From assembly GCA_012514635.1 (NCBI GenBank), contig JAAYZX010000007.1, positions 87,735-137,627 of the forward strand: a stretch of 49,893 bases of DNA, read 5' to 3'. Source of the DNA: Actinomycetota bacterium. GTDB taxonomy: Bacteria; Actinomycetota; Thermoleophilia; RBG-16-64-13. The translations under genes were made by a program, and so were the position numbers. The notes under the pieces were generated by a model that saw nothing but the letters and a program-made list of their open reading frames with translations, did no database searches and was not told the origin of the DNA. This document shows positions 1 through 7,525 of the stretch, in pieces (the first letter of the stretch is position 1; the number at the start of each line of letters is the position of its first letter).

Positions 1-1
1 T

Positions 2-634
2 TTGTCGCCCTATGAGGCGCTTCAGAATTCACTGCTGTACTCGCTGGCCGCAACCGTCATCTCGCTGGTGATAGGTCTGCTCGCCGCCGGCGTGATAGCG
101 CGCGGGCGGGATCTCCTGTCTCGTGGGTTCGACGTCCTTCTAATGCTTCCTCTCGGCACCTCGGCCGTGACCATCGGACTTGGGTTCCTGATCGCTTTGG
201 ATCGCCCCATCGATATTCGCACTTCTCCCATTCTGATACCTCTGGCTCATTCCTTGGTGGCCATTCCCTTTGTGGTGAGAAGTTCGGTTCCGGTGCTGAG
301 GGCTGTGCGCGAGCAGTTGCGCGAGGCGGCACGCGTGCTGGGGGCATCACCGCTCAGAGTGTGGAGGGAGGTTGACCTTCCCTTGGTGACACGGTCGGTC
401 ATGGTCGCTGGAGGCTTTGCGTTTGCGATTTCTCTGGGGGAGTTCGGCGCTACGGCCCTGATCGCCCGTCCGGACACCACGACTGTTCCCGTGGCCATAT
501 ACCGGTTACTGTCTCAGCCGGGGCGAGGCAGCTTTGGTCAGGCTATGGCTTTGGCCACCATCCTCATGATTGTAACGGCGCTCTCCATCGTCCTCATCGA
601 GCGGGTGCGTGTGGGAGAGGCAGGCGAGTTCTGA
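2..634 (+). CDS. ABC transporter permease, C-terminal part
   Basis: This is the membrane subunit of a binding-protein-dependent ABC importer; the 5' end lies outside the window. The EAA loop that docks on the ATPase is clear (EAARVLGASPLRVWREVDLP, about residues 108-127 of the visible part), and about five hydrophobic segments surround it. The C-terminal part (PDTTTVPVAIYRLLSQPG, then a membrane helix) looks like permeases of the Fe3+/thiamine class (FbpB/ThiP). The ATPase gene follows directly, so the two form one operon; a solute-binding protein gene probably lies upstream. Substrate cannot be told from the sequence: iron, thiamine and polyamine importers all fit. Confidence 0.85.
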   Translation: MSPYEALQNSLLYSLAATVISLVIGLLAAGVIARGRDLLSRGFDVLLMLPLGTSAVTIGLGFLIALDRPIDIRTSPILIPLAHSLVAIPFVVRSSVPVLRAVREQLREAARVLGASPLRVWREVDLPLVTRSVMVAGGFAFAISLGEFGATALIARPDTTTVPVAIYRLLSQPGRGSFGQAMALATILMIVTALSIVLIERVRVGEAGEF

Positions 635-701
635 TGATGCCGGACTGGAGCGAAAATCTAGGACGGTTTCAGGATCGGCAATCAATGGACAGGGTGGCGA
701 T

Positions 702-1757
702 GTGCTTGAGATAGAGGATCTTGTTGTTGTGCTCGGGGAACTTCAAGTTCTGAACGGGCTGAATCTGGAGGTGGATGACGGTCAGATGGTGGCCGTACTC
801 GGTCCCAGCGGGTCGGGTAAGAGCACGCTGCTTCGTGTCGTCGCGGGCCTCCTTGCACCGCGGTCCGGACGTGTGCTGTGGGACGGCAGGGATCTGGCGG
901 GGGTGCCGACACATCGCAGAGGCTTCGGCCTCATGTTCCAGGATTTTGCCCTCTTCCCGCACAAGAACGTAGCGGCCAACGTGGCCTTTGGTCTACGCAT
1001 GGCAGGCGAAGAGCCGGCCGCAGTGAAGCAGAAGGTGGACGAGGCCTTGGGCTGGGTCGGTCTTGACGGATATCAAGAGCGGCCGGTTACCGCCCTCTCC
1101 GGCGGGGAGCAGCAGAGGGTGGCACTCGCTCGTGCTCTGGCTCCGTCGCCGCGCCTGCTTATGCTGGACGAGCCGTTGGGCGCGCTCGACCGTGTTCTGC
1201 GGGATCGTCTGCTGCCCGAGCTGCGCGACCTGCTTCGTGCCCGCGGAATGACCGGTCTCTACGTTACTCATGACCACGACGAAGCATTTTCGGTGGCGGA
1301 TCGCCTGGCTCTGATTCGGGACGGAAAAGTTGTACAGGTCGGTCCGCCGGGAGAAGTGTGGGCGCGGCCGGCGGGCGCGTGGGCGGCACGTTTCATGGGC
1401 ATCTCGAACATCTTCTCGGCAGAGGTCCGGGGAGGCTTCGCGCGGTTGCCCTGGGGCACAGTGCGCGTCGCGTCCCAGGAGGTCGGTCAACGGACGCTGG
1501 TGATGCGGCCTCAGGGGATCGACCTCCTGCCGCCGGATGTTGATGCGTCGGGAGAGGGGTTGTCCGCTGACGACAGAGCGCTCGCTCGTGTCGTGACAAG
1601 CACCTTCCGTGGGGGCCGCTACGCCGTCACCGTTGTACTCACCGATGGCTCTGAATTGGAGGCGGAAGTGGAGACGAACAGAGGTCCGACACAAGGGGAT
1701 CTCTTCGAAGTTCAGGTGGATCCGGAGCAGGTCATAATCCTGAACGATTATGGCTAG
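702..1757 (+). CDS. ABC transporter ATP-binding protein with TOBE-like C-terminus
   Basis: Energises the importer whose permease precedes it. From GTG 702 the protein (351 residues) opens MLEIEDL, the usual first strand of this family. Walker A GPSGSGKST is at about 34-42, the Q-loop is FQDFALFP, the signature LSGGEQQR is near 131-138, Walker B LLMLDEP follows, and the switch histidine lies in YVTHDHDEA. The last ~110 residues resemble a TOBE regulatory domain, as in PotA/FbpC/ThiQ relatives. An in-frame GTG at 609 would add 31 residues overlapping the permease; I prefer 702 because of the N-terminal fit and the AGGGTGG just upstream. Substrate is unknown. Confidence 0.88.
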   Translation: MLEIEDLVVVLGELQVLNGLNLEVDDGQMVAVLGPSGSGKSTLLRVVAGLLAPRSGRVLWDGRDLAGVPTHRRGFGLMFQDFALFPHKNVAANVAFGLRMAGEEPAAVKQKVDEALGWVGLDGYQERPVTALSGGEQQRVALARALAPSPRLLMLDEPLGALDRVLRDRLLPELRDLLRARGMTGLYVTHDHDEAFSVADRLALIRDGKVVQVGPPGEVWARPAGAWAARFMGISNIFSAEVRGGFARLPWGTVRVASQEVGQRTLVMRPQGIDLLPPDVDASGEGLSADDRALARVVTSTFRGGRYAVTVVLTDGSELEAEVETNRGPTQGDLFEVQVDPEQVIILNDYG

Positions 1758-1926
1758 GCACAAGGCATACCAGCCTGAATCCTTCACCTTCGCAGCGGGG
1801 TGTCTGCCGGGATGGATGAGGACGAAAGGTCGGGGGGCTTTGAATATGGGCGTACCTGGTGCCGTGCGTAAGAAGCTTCCGGATGATTTCTGGAAGATCA
1901 TCCCCCATCGTCATTTGTCCGTATAA
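1750..1926 (+). CDS. Hypothetical 58-residue ORF overlapping ABC ATPase stop
   Basis: An ATG-initiated frame begins inside the last codons of the ABC ATPase gene (ATGGCTAG overlap) and runs 58 codons to TAA. The product is basic with a tryptophan/histidine-containing tail (FWKIIPHRHLSV). I do not recognise it. The overlap would suit translational coupling, but no good ribosome-binding site is present and the frame contains an inverted repeat (1881-1903) that may be a transcription terminator. It may be a chance ORF. Confidence 0.25.
   Translation: MARHKAYQPESFTFAAGCLPGWMRTKGRGALNMGVPGAVRKKLPDDFWKIIPHRHLSV
1881..1903 (+). terminator. Inverted repeat after ABC operon, weak terminator candidate
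   Basis: GGATGAT (1881-1887) is perfectly complementary to ATCATCC (1897-1903) with a 9-base loop. It lies between the ABC transporter genes and the ffh promoter, where a terminator is expected, but no T-run follows, so intrinsic termination is doubtful. Confidence 0.25.
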
Positions 1927-1954
1927 CTTTTGTTCATCGCTCGAACGCTATAAT
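1927..1954 (+). promoter_or_regulatory. Promoter candidate for ffh transcript
   Basis: A perfect TATAAT (1949-1954) lies about 130 bases upstream of ffh. The -35 side is weak: CTTTTG at 1927-1932 gives a 16-base spacer, whereas the better match TTGTTC at 1930-1935 is only 13 bases away. The site would start a leader of about 120 bases that contains the nested inverted repeats described next. Confidence 0.5.
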
Positions 1955-1988
1955 ATTGTGTAACTTGGTTTACGGAGAGATGCGATAC

Positions 1989-2037
1989 GCGTCGGAGGAG
2001 TACGGAGAGCCCCCGGTTTGACGGGCTCAGGCGACGC
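1989..2037 (+). promoter_or_regulatory. Nested-hairpin leader upstream of ffh
   Basis: Outer arms GCGTCG (1989-1994) and CGACGC (2032-2037) enclose inner arms GAGCCC (2007-2012) and GGGCTC (2023-2028), all perfectly complementary. The element lies between the TATAAT box and ffh. It does not carry the GGTCAGG/GGAAG/AGCAGCC core of SRP RNA, so it is not a 4.5S RNA gene. Function is unknown; it may be a structured 5' UTR. Confidence 0.35.
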
Positions 2038-2082
2038 CGGTAAACTGCCTTGTCCGCGCCCAACATGTGAGGAGTGCCTCGG

Positions 2083-3411
2083 TTGTTCGAATCCCTGTCC
2101 GATCGGCTCCAAGGAGCCTTGGGCGGCCTGAAAGGCCACGGAAAACTGACAGATACAGATATTGAGCGGGTGGCCCGTGAGATTCGGCTTGCCCTGCTCG
2201 AGGCCGATGTCAACTTCAAAGTGGTCAAGGAATTCGTCGCCCGCATCAAAGAGCGGGCTCTGGGCGCGGAGGTGCTGGAGAGTCTTACTCCGGCTCAACA
2301 GGTCATCAAGATCGTCAACCAGGAACTCACCACGCTCATGGGATCCACGGCCAACAAGCTCGCCTTCTCGTCGCGGCCGCCCACGGTCGTGATGATGGTA
2401 GGGCTGCAGGGTTCGGGTAAGACTACGGCCTGCGGTAAGTTGGCCAACTTCCTACTGGGGCAGGGCAAGAGCCCGTTATTGGTCGCCGGTGATGTTTATC
2501 GACCTGCAGCGGTGGACCAGCTCAAGGCCCTGGGTGCCCAACTCAATGTTCCCGTATACGACGAGGGTACGGACGCCGATCCGGTCGATATTGCCGAGCA
2601 CGGTGTTGCCCGTGCCCGGGAGGACGGCCGCGACGTAGTCATCATCGACACGGCCGGTCGGCTGCACATCGACGAGCCCCTCATGGAGGAACTGGCGCGC
2701 ATCCGCCGGAACGTGAAGCCGCACAACATTTTGTTGGTGGTGGACTCTATGACCGGCCAGGACGCCGTCAACGTGGCCCAGCAGTTCCAAGACAAGGTCG
2801 ACTTGGACGGCATTGTGCTCACCAAGCTGGACGGCGATGCCAGAGGTGGTGCGGCATTGTCGGTGCGGGCTGTTACCGGCAGACCGGTCAAGTTCGTGAG
2901 CACGGGCGAGAAGCTTGACGGCTTCGAGTACTTCCACCCCGACCGCATGGCGTCGCGCATCTTGGGCATGGGAGATATGCTCTCGCTGATCGAGAAGGCG
3001 GAACAGTCGCTCGATGCCCAGCAGGCGGCCGAGTTGGAGAGACGGCTTCTCAAGAGCCAGTTCACATTTGACGATTTCATGGACCAGTTGCAGCAGGTGC
3101 GCAAGATGGGCTCATTGCAGAGTATCCTGTCCATGATCCCCGGATTGCCCACTGCTAAGTTGCGCAACCTGCAGGTCGACGACAAGGCATTCGATCGCAT
3201 TCAGGCTATTATTCAATCTATGACACCAGAGGAGCGCCGTCATCCGGATATCATTGGTGGGAGTCGGCGGCGTCGTATTGCGGTTGGATCGGGCAGCGAT
3301 ATTCAGGCGGTCAACCAGCTGCTGAACCAGTTTAAACAGATGCAGAAAATGATGAAACAGATTGGATCGGGCCGCATGCCGAAGAACCCGTTCCAGATGT
3401 TTGGCATGTAG
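2083..3411 (+). CDS. ffh: Signal recognition particle GTPase Ffh
   Basis: Protein part of SRP, which with 4.5S RNA takes nascent membrane proteins to FtsY. The N domain begins MFESLSDRLQGALGGL; the G domain has P-loop GLQGSGKTT (about 107-115), DTAGR and TKLDGDARGG; the methionine-rich M domain ends KNPFQMFGM. I chose TTG 2083 because it gives the family's usual N-terminus and sits nine bases after the GAGGAG site; GTG 2074 would add MPR but lies right on that site. At 442 residues the length is normal. rpsP follows, as in many Gram-positive lineages. Confidence 0.96.
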   Translation: MFESLSDRLQGALGGLKGHGKLTDTDIERVAREIRLALLEADVNFKVVKEFVARIKERALGAEVLESLTPAQQVIKIVNQELTTLMGSTANKLAFSSRPPTVVMMVGLQGSGKTTACGKLANFLLGQGKSPLLVAGDVYRPAAVDQLKALGAQLNVPVYDEGTDADPVDIAEHGVARAREDGRDVVIIDTAGRLHIDEPLMEELARIRRNVKPHNILLVVDSMTGQDAVNVAQQFQDKVDLDGIVLTKLDGDARGGAALSVRAVTGRPVKFVSTGEKLDGFEYFHPDRMASRILGMGDMLSLIEKAEQSLDAQQAAELERRLLKSQFTFDDFMDQLQQVRKMGSLQSILSMIPGLPTAKLRNLQVDDKAFDRIQAIIQSMTPEERRHPDIIGGSRRRRIAVGSGSDIQAVNQLLNQFKQMQKMMKQIGSGRMPKNPFQMFGM

Positions 3412-3480
3412 AAAGGCGCAAGAAGACACACAGGGCCGGGAGGCGGGGAACGTCGGCCGGCCAAGCACAAGGAGGTGCGC

Positions 3481-3723
3481 ATGGCGGTCTCGATCAGACT
3501 GGCCAGGCGGGGAAGCAAAAAGAACCCTATCTATCGCGTGATGGTTGCGGACTCACGTGCTCCACGTGATGGGCGTTTCATTGACAGTATCGGGCTCTAC
3601 AATCCTCAGACGGATCCCTCTACCATCGAGATCGATGAGGAGAGGGCCCGCAAGTGGTTGTCCGAGGGCGCTCAGCCCACCGACACGGTGCGGAATCTTC
3701 TGGTAATCAAGGGCATCTTGTAA
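3481..3723 (+). CDS. rpsP: Ribosomal protein bS16
   Basis: Small-subunit protein needed for 30S assembly, 80 residues. The N-terminus [20 protein letters not shown] and the [14 protein letters not shown] segment are diagnostic. ATG 3481 is placed 5 bases after AGGAGG; an in-frame GTG six bases upstream lies inside that site and is rejected. The 69-base gap from ffh contains weak inverted repeats (GGCCGG 3434-3439 with CCGGCC 3457-3462). It heads the rpsP-khpA-rimM-trmD-rplS ribosome-maturation cluster. Confidence 0.97.
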   Translation: MAVSIRLARRGSKKNPIYRVMVADSRAPRDGRFIDSIGLYNPQTDPSTIEIDEERARKWLSEGAQPTDTVRNLLVIKGIL

Positions 3724-3726
3724 GAG

Positions 3727-3975
3727 ATGTCTGTGGATCCCGACCCCAAGGAGTTGCTCGAGTACTTGGCCCGCTGTCTTGTAGAGCAGAAGGAAGAAGT
3801 GCGGGTGGAGGAACGCGAGACCGACGCCGGTGTCGTTTTAGAGCTTCGTGTAGCCAAGGACGAGGTGGGGAAGGTAATAGGACGTCAGGGCCGCATAGCT
3901 CGGGCCCTGCGCACTCTGATCAAGGCGGGCTCGGTACGCAGCGGTAGGAAGACCATTATCGAGATTGTTGACTGA
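3727..3975 (+). CDS. khpA: KH-domain RNA-binding protein KhpA
   Basis: Small (82-residue) single-KH protein of the YlqC/KhpA family, always found next to rpsP in Gram-positive bacteria. The nucleic-acid-binding GxxG loop is seen as VIGRQGRI around residues 45-52. In other species KhpA pairs with KhpB (Jag) and affects cell division and small-RNA binding; no khpB is present in this window. The stop overlaps the rimM start region, which suggests coupled translation. Confidence 0.92.
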   Translation: MSVDPDPKELLEYLARCLVEQKEEVRVEERETDAGVVLELRVAKDEVGKVIGRQGRIARALRTLIKAGSVRSGRKTIIEIVD

Positions 3976-4513
3976 GAAAAAGCAGGTGGGCAGACCTGAT
4001 TGGATCGTGGTGGGGCACGTCCAGCGTGCACACGGTCTGCACGGTGAGGTTCGGGTAGTTAACGATTCTGACAATCCGGATCGCTTCGTGAAGGGCAGCG
4101 TGGTGTTCTGCCGCAGAAGAGAGGAAGTCTCTTCTGCAACGGAACGCAGCGAGCTTGTGATTGCGGCCGTTCGTCCTACGACGGGCGCGTTGCTCATCTC
4201 GTTTGCAGGCGTCCCCGACCGGACGGCGGCGGAGGCGCTGGGCGGCTGCATACTTGAGATTCCCTCCTCCTCCCTGCCCGTACTACCCGAGGGTGAGTAC
4301 TATCCTTTTGAGTTGGCGGGTCTGCACGTGGAAGACGAGCACGGCGATCTCTTGGGGGAAGTTGTGGAACTTCTGGACACACCGGCCCAGCCGGTTCTCA
4401 ATCTGCGGCTCAGTGACGGCGGCATGCTGCTCGTTCCCTTCACTATGGAGGCGGTTCCGACGATAGATCTGCCGGGCGGGCGACTTGTGGTCCTGCGCAG
4501 ATTTGTAGGCTGA
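3965..4513 (+). CDS. rimM: 16S rRNA processing protein RimM
   Basis: Ribosome-maturation factor that binds uS19 during 30S head assembly. The N-terminal beta-barrel motif VGHVQRAHGLHGEVRVV and the C-terminal PRC-barrel region (YYPFELAGLHVE, then LLVPFTMEAVPTIDL) are clear; 182 residues. The start is uncertain: TTG 3965 or TTG 3968 overlap the khpA stop, and GTG 3986 (MGRPDWIVVGHV) is also possible. None has a strong ribosome-binding site. The position between khpA and trmD is standard. Confidence 0.93.
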   Translation: MLTEKKQVGRPDWIVVGHVQRAHGLHGEVRVVNDSDNPDRFVKGSVVFCRRREEVSSATERSELVIAAVRPTTGALLISFAGVPDRTAAEALGGCILEIPSSSLPVLPEGEYYPFELAGLHVEDEHGDLLGEVVELLDTPAQPVLNLRLSDGGMLLVPFTMEAVPTIDLPGGRLVVLRRFVG

Positions 4514-4568
4514 ACGGCAGGATGCCGGCAGCGGTCTGTGTTTTGAAGGGGGGAGTACGAGTAGGCGA

Positions 4569-5297
4569 ATCGACATCTTCACGCTGGTACCGGAAGCCTT
4601 CTCGTGGTTCGTTGACCAGCATCCCTTGAGCGAGGCCATCAAGGGCGGTGTCGTCCGGGTTAAGATTCACAATATCCGTGATCACACCCGGCTGCTGCAC
4701 GGGGAGGTCGACGATACTCCTTATGGCGGCGGGCCCGGCATGGTCATGCGGGTCGATGCCGTGGGCTGGGCGCTTGAGGATGTGTTTGGGATACCTCCAC
4801 AGAATGTGCGCAGAGAGCGTCGGGTGGTGGTCCTGTCGGCGGCGGGGGAACCGTTCGATGACGGTGTGGCCGGCAAACTCGCCTGCGATACGCGAGATTT
4901 GGTTTTTCTCTGTGGTCGCTTCGAGGGTTTCGACGCGCGGGTGAGTGGGCTCTTCGCTACGGATGAACTGTCTGTGGGGCCGTATGTGGTTGCCGGTGGC
5001 GAGTTGCCGGCCATGATCGTGGTGGAGGCTCTGGTACGCAAAATGCCGGGGGTGCTGGGTAACCAGGCAAGTACGCTGGAAGAGTCCTTCTCCGCCGCTT
5101 TGGGTGGAGCAGGCGAATATCCTCATTTCACCCGTCCCCGTGAGTATCTGGGAAGCGAGGTGCCCGAGATTCTCGTCAGCGGCAATCATGGGGCCATAGC
5201 CGCTTGGCGGCGCAGCATGACGAGGCTCTCGGCGTGGGCGGAATGGAGTGGAGTCTCGTCCTCTCACGGAGGCGGAATGGAATCGATAGACGGCTGA
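4569..5297 (+). CDS. trmD: tRNA (guanine37-N1)-methyltransferase TrmD, non-canonical start
   Basis: SAM-dependent methyltransferase making m1G37 in tRNA, which prevents +1 frameshifting. The SPOUT-fold signatures are intact: YGGGPGMVMR, GRFEGFDARV, and the knot segment ELSVGPYVVAGGELPAM, with the C-terminal EYPHFTRPREYLG. Conserved N-terminal sequence RIDIFTLVPEAF is encoded from 4566 on, but no ATG, GTG or TTG exists between the in-frame TAG at 4506 and TTG 4626, which would remove some 20 conserved residues. A strong GAAGGGGGGAG site (4545-4555) precedes. The start set here is ATC 4569; AGG 4563, which aligns with the family's Met, is the other candidate. Confidence 0.9.
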   Translation: MDIFTLVPEAFSWFVDQHPLSEAIKGGVVRVKIHNIRDHTRLLHGEVDDTPYGGGPGMVMRVDAVGWALEDVFGIPPQNVRRERRVVVLSAAGEPFDDGVAGKLACDTRDLVFLCGRFEGFDARVSGLFATDELSVGPYVVAGGELPAMIVVEALVRKMPGVLGNQASTLEESFSAALGGAGEYPHFTRPREYLGSEVPEILVSGNHGAIAAWRRSMTRLSAWAEWSGVSSSHGGGMESIDG

Positions 5298-5319
5298 AAC
5301 CGCAGCGATCCCCAAAAGT

Positions 5320-5354
5320 CTGGTATCTTTGCTGCCGGTCATCGCCGGAACCAG
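5320..5354 (+). promoter_or_regulatory. Nested inverted repeat upstream of rplS
   Basis: CTGGT (5320-5324) pairs with ACCAG (5350-5354) and encloses CCGG (5335-5338) with CCGG (5345-5348). It lies in the 82-base trmD-rplS gap, about 25 bases before the rplS start. An L19 leader or a translation-control hairpin is possible; the evidence is only the pairing. Confidence 0.3.
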
Positions 5355-5379
5355 CATGTGCGGGTAGAGGAATGGAGTC

Positions 5380-5724
5380 ATGACGGTCATCGACGTACTC
5401 GAACAGAAGCAGCTTCGCAGTGATATTCCCCAATTCAAGGCCGGTGATACGTTGCGGGTTCACTTCAAGGTAATTGAGGGCAGCCGCGAGCGTATCCAGG
5501 TGTTTCAGGGTTTCTGCATCAAGCGCCAGGGCCAGGGTGTGCGGGAGACATTCACCGTGCGCAAGCAGTCTTTCGGTGTGGGTGTAGAGCGTACTTTCCC
5601 TCTGCACTCCCCCAAGATAGATAAGATTGAAGTTACAGCTATCGTCGATGTCCGCCGTGCCAAGCTGTACTATCTGCGGCAGAAGATCGGCAAAAAGGCC
5701 CGCATAAAAGAGAAGCGCGTCTGA
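5380..5724 (+). CDS. rplS: Ribosomal protein bL19
   Basis: Large-subunit protein at the 30S-50S interface, 114 residues as usual. Diagnostic stretches are [32 protein letters not shown] and the basic tail [21 protein letters not shown] 5380 follows a GGAG at good distance. Last gene of the rpsP-rimM-trmD-rplS cluster; a short hairpin in the preceding gap may serve its regulation. Confidence 0.97.
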   Translation: MTVIDVLEQKQLRSDIPQFKAGDTLRVHFKVIEGSRERIQVFQGFCIKRQGQGVRETFTVRKQSFGVGVERTFPLHSPKIDKIEVTAIVDVRRAKLYYLRQKIGKKARIKEKRV

Positions 5725-5742
5725 GTCTCTTCGAGTCCACTC

Positions 5743-6342
5743 GTGCGTTTGCGCCGCGCCCAATCAGATAGGCCGGAAACCGTGCAGCCGCATGCCGTCG
5801 GTCCTCCCGGCCGCGGCAACACACAATCCGGAGCTTCGCTGCTGGGGTTCATAGGTGAGATCATCCTTATCGTGGGAGCGGCTTTTGTCCTGGCTCTGCT
5901 GATCCAGCAGTTTCTGGTGAAGCCGTTCGGGATTCCTTCGGAATCGATGGAGCCAACGTTACTCAAGGGCGATCGTGTGCTTGTGAATCGTTTGTCGTAT
6001 CGCTTCGGGGAGCCTCAGCGCGGAGATATCATCGTGTTTCGTCCACCGTTGGGCAAGGAAGACTACATCAAGCGCATCGTGGCCATGGGTGGCGATACGG
6101 TTGAGGTGCGTTCCGGCAGGTTGTTCGTGAATGGGGTGACCCTTGAGGAGCCGTATCTGAAGGAGCAGCAGATACTCGGCTACTACGACGAGATCGTGCT
6201 GCCCGAAGGTTCGTACTTCATGATGGGGGATAACCGAAATAACAGCGGCGACAGCAGAGTGTTCGGCCCAGTGGACGAGAAAGCCATTCTCGGCAAAGCA
6301 TTCCTTGTCTATTGGCCGCTGAGCCGCTTTGGAGGGCTTTAG
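5743..6342 (+). CDS. lepB: Signal peptidase I
   Basis: Membrane-anchored serine protease that removes signal peptides from exported proteins. One transmembrane helix (about 35-58) leads into the catalytic box with Ser68 (IPSESMEPTL) and the general-base Lys109 (DYIKRIVAMGGD); the box GDNRNNSGDSR is also present. The 199-residue length and single anchor match Gram-positive enzymes. GTG 5743 has only a weak ribosome-binding site, and the 30-residue proline/arginine-rich cytoplasmic head is poorly conserved, so the exact start is open. lepB between rplS and rnhB is a usual arrangement. Confidence 0.95.
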   Translation: MRLRRAQSDRPETVQPHAVGPPGRGNTQSGASLLGFIGEIILIVGAAFVLALLIQQFLVKPFGIPSESMEPTLLKGDRVLVNRLSYRFGEPQRGDIIVFRPPLGKEDYIKRIVAMGGDTVEVRSGRLFVNGVTLEEPYLKEQQILGYYDEIVLPEGSYFMMGDNRNNSGDSRVFGPVDEKAILGKAFLVYWPLSRFGGL

Positions 6343-6354
6343 AGGCAGGCCTTC

Positions 6355-7059
6355 GTGTGCCCGTCAGATTTCTCCCGGAACCGTCGCAGCAATTCTCGCC
6401 ACGATGTGGGTGAACTGTTCAAGTTCGATCGCGATATGTTGCGTTGTGCGGGGATGGATCTCAGGCTCCTCGCCGGAGTGGACGAGGCGGGTCGGGGTTG
6501 TCTGGCGGGACCTTTGGTCTGTGCTGCTGTGGTGCTCGACTATGCGGCTGCGCCGCAGCGGGTCCTCGCTGGTTTGCGGGATTCCAAGCTCCTGACGGCA
6601 CGCCGTCGTGAAAACTTCTACCAGACAATTCTGACGAGCTGCGCGCGATGGTCGGTGGTAAGCGTGTCGCCGGACTCCCTGGATGCTCGGGGGTTGCATC
6701 GCTCGAATTTGGCTGCATTGGCTTCGGCGCTGCGTATTGTGGAAGCTGCGTACGATGTAGCCGTGGTGGACGGTTTCGACTTGGGACGCGATGAGCTCCG
6801 CTGTAGCGCGGTGGTGGGAGGAGATCGGCGGAGTGCAGCAGTGGCGGCGGCGTCCATCGTGGCCAAGGTGACTCGCGATCGGCTGATGCACGCCCTTCAC
6901 GCGCATTACCCGGCATATGGTTTCGATGAGCATGTGGGCTACGCCACGCGACGTCATCGTCAAGTGTTGGCCGCGCGGGGTGCGTGTCCGTTTCACCGGC
7001 TTTCTTTTGCGGGAGTCAGTACCCACCAGCTTTCGTTGCCCGAGCCGGACGATATGTAG
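6355..7059 (+). CDS. rnhB: Ribonuclease HII
   Basis: Removes ribonucleotides from RNA-DNA hybrids. The active-site block LLAGVDEAGRGCLAGPLV (about 37-54) gives the Asp-Glu pair; AVVDGFDLG and SIVAKVTRDRLM supply the other acidic residues and core; GFDEHVGYATRRHR is the C-terminal signature. The N-terminal 30 residues (VGELFKFDRDMLRCAG) match the pre-domain seen in many actinobacterial and Bacillota enzymes, so GTG 6355 with GAGGCAGG upstream is reasonable. 234 residues. Confidence 0.94.
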   Translation: MCPSDFSRNRRSNSRHDVGELFKFDRDMLRCAGMDLRLLAGVDEAGRGCLAGPLVCAAVVLDYAAAPQRVLAGLRDSKLLTARRRENFYQTILTSCARWSVVSVSPDSLDARGLHRSNLAALASALRIVEAAYDVAVVDGFDLGRDELRCSAVVGGDRRSAAVAAASIVAKVTRDRLMHALHAHYPAYGFDEHVGYATRRHRQVLAARGACPFHRLSFAGVSTHQLSLPEPDDM

Positions 7060-7118
7060 CCAAGATACAACCAAAGACCGATCTTCGATGCGGTAGTGCC
7101 ACCGTACCCTTCCTGCAG

Positions 7119-7517
7119 ATGGAAATACCTGACGAAGGGCGGCGGAACTTGAAGGTCACCAGTACGAGCAAAGGTCGGTTGGCGGAAGATGTTGCGCTTC
7201 TGCACGTCGAAAACCTAGGCTGGGAGGTTCTCGCTACCAGATTCCACACTCCGGCCGGTGAGGTGGATATTTTGGCGTGGGATCAGGGCTGCCTGGTGGT
7301 GATTGAGGTGAAGGCCCGGAGCGGCGTCCGGTACGGTGAGGGCTTGGAGGCAGTGGGCCCGCGCAAGGTAAGAAGGCTTCTTGGCGCTGCCGCCTACTGG
7401 TTGGCGGGTCTGGAGCGCCCACCCGTCATGGGCGTACGGTTGGATGTGATCGTGGTGGAACTGGACACCAACAGTCCACGGCTGCTGCGGCATCTTCGCG
7501 ATGTCCTGGCGGCTTGA
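7119..7517 (+). CDS. YraN/UPF0102 nuclease-fold protein
   Basis: Member of the UPF0102 (YraN) family, a restriction-endonuclease-like fold of unsettled role usually found next to rnhB and comM/dprA. The motif GEVDILAWDQGCLVVIEVKA, with acidic residues D and E-x-K, marks the family active site. ATG 7119 gives 132 residues, the normal size; TTG 7149, which has a better AAGGGCGG upstream, is an alternative, and a still longer frame to 6984 overlaps rnhB and is unlikely. It sits directly before comM. Confidence 0.88.
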   Translation: MEIPDEGRRNLKVTSTSKGRLAEDVALLHVENLGWEVLATRFHTPAGEVDILAWDQGCLVVIEVKARSGVRYGEGLEAVGPRKVRRLLGAAAYWLAGLERPPVMGVRLDVIVVELDTNSPRLLRHLRDVLAA

Positions 7518-7525
7518 TAAACAAT

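Noticed and set aside
1970-2105. tRNA-like or SRP RNA gene upstream of ffh (GGAGAGATG and a TTCGAATCCC segment)
   Set aside because: The TTCGAATCCC is within the ffh coding start (FES), no D or anticodon arm can be built, and the conserved SRP RNA core is missing.
4443-5438. 331-codon minus-strand open frame over trmD
   Set aside because: Antisense to trmD, whose domain motifs are complete; no recognisable domain in the antisense product.
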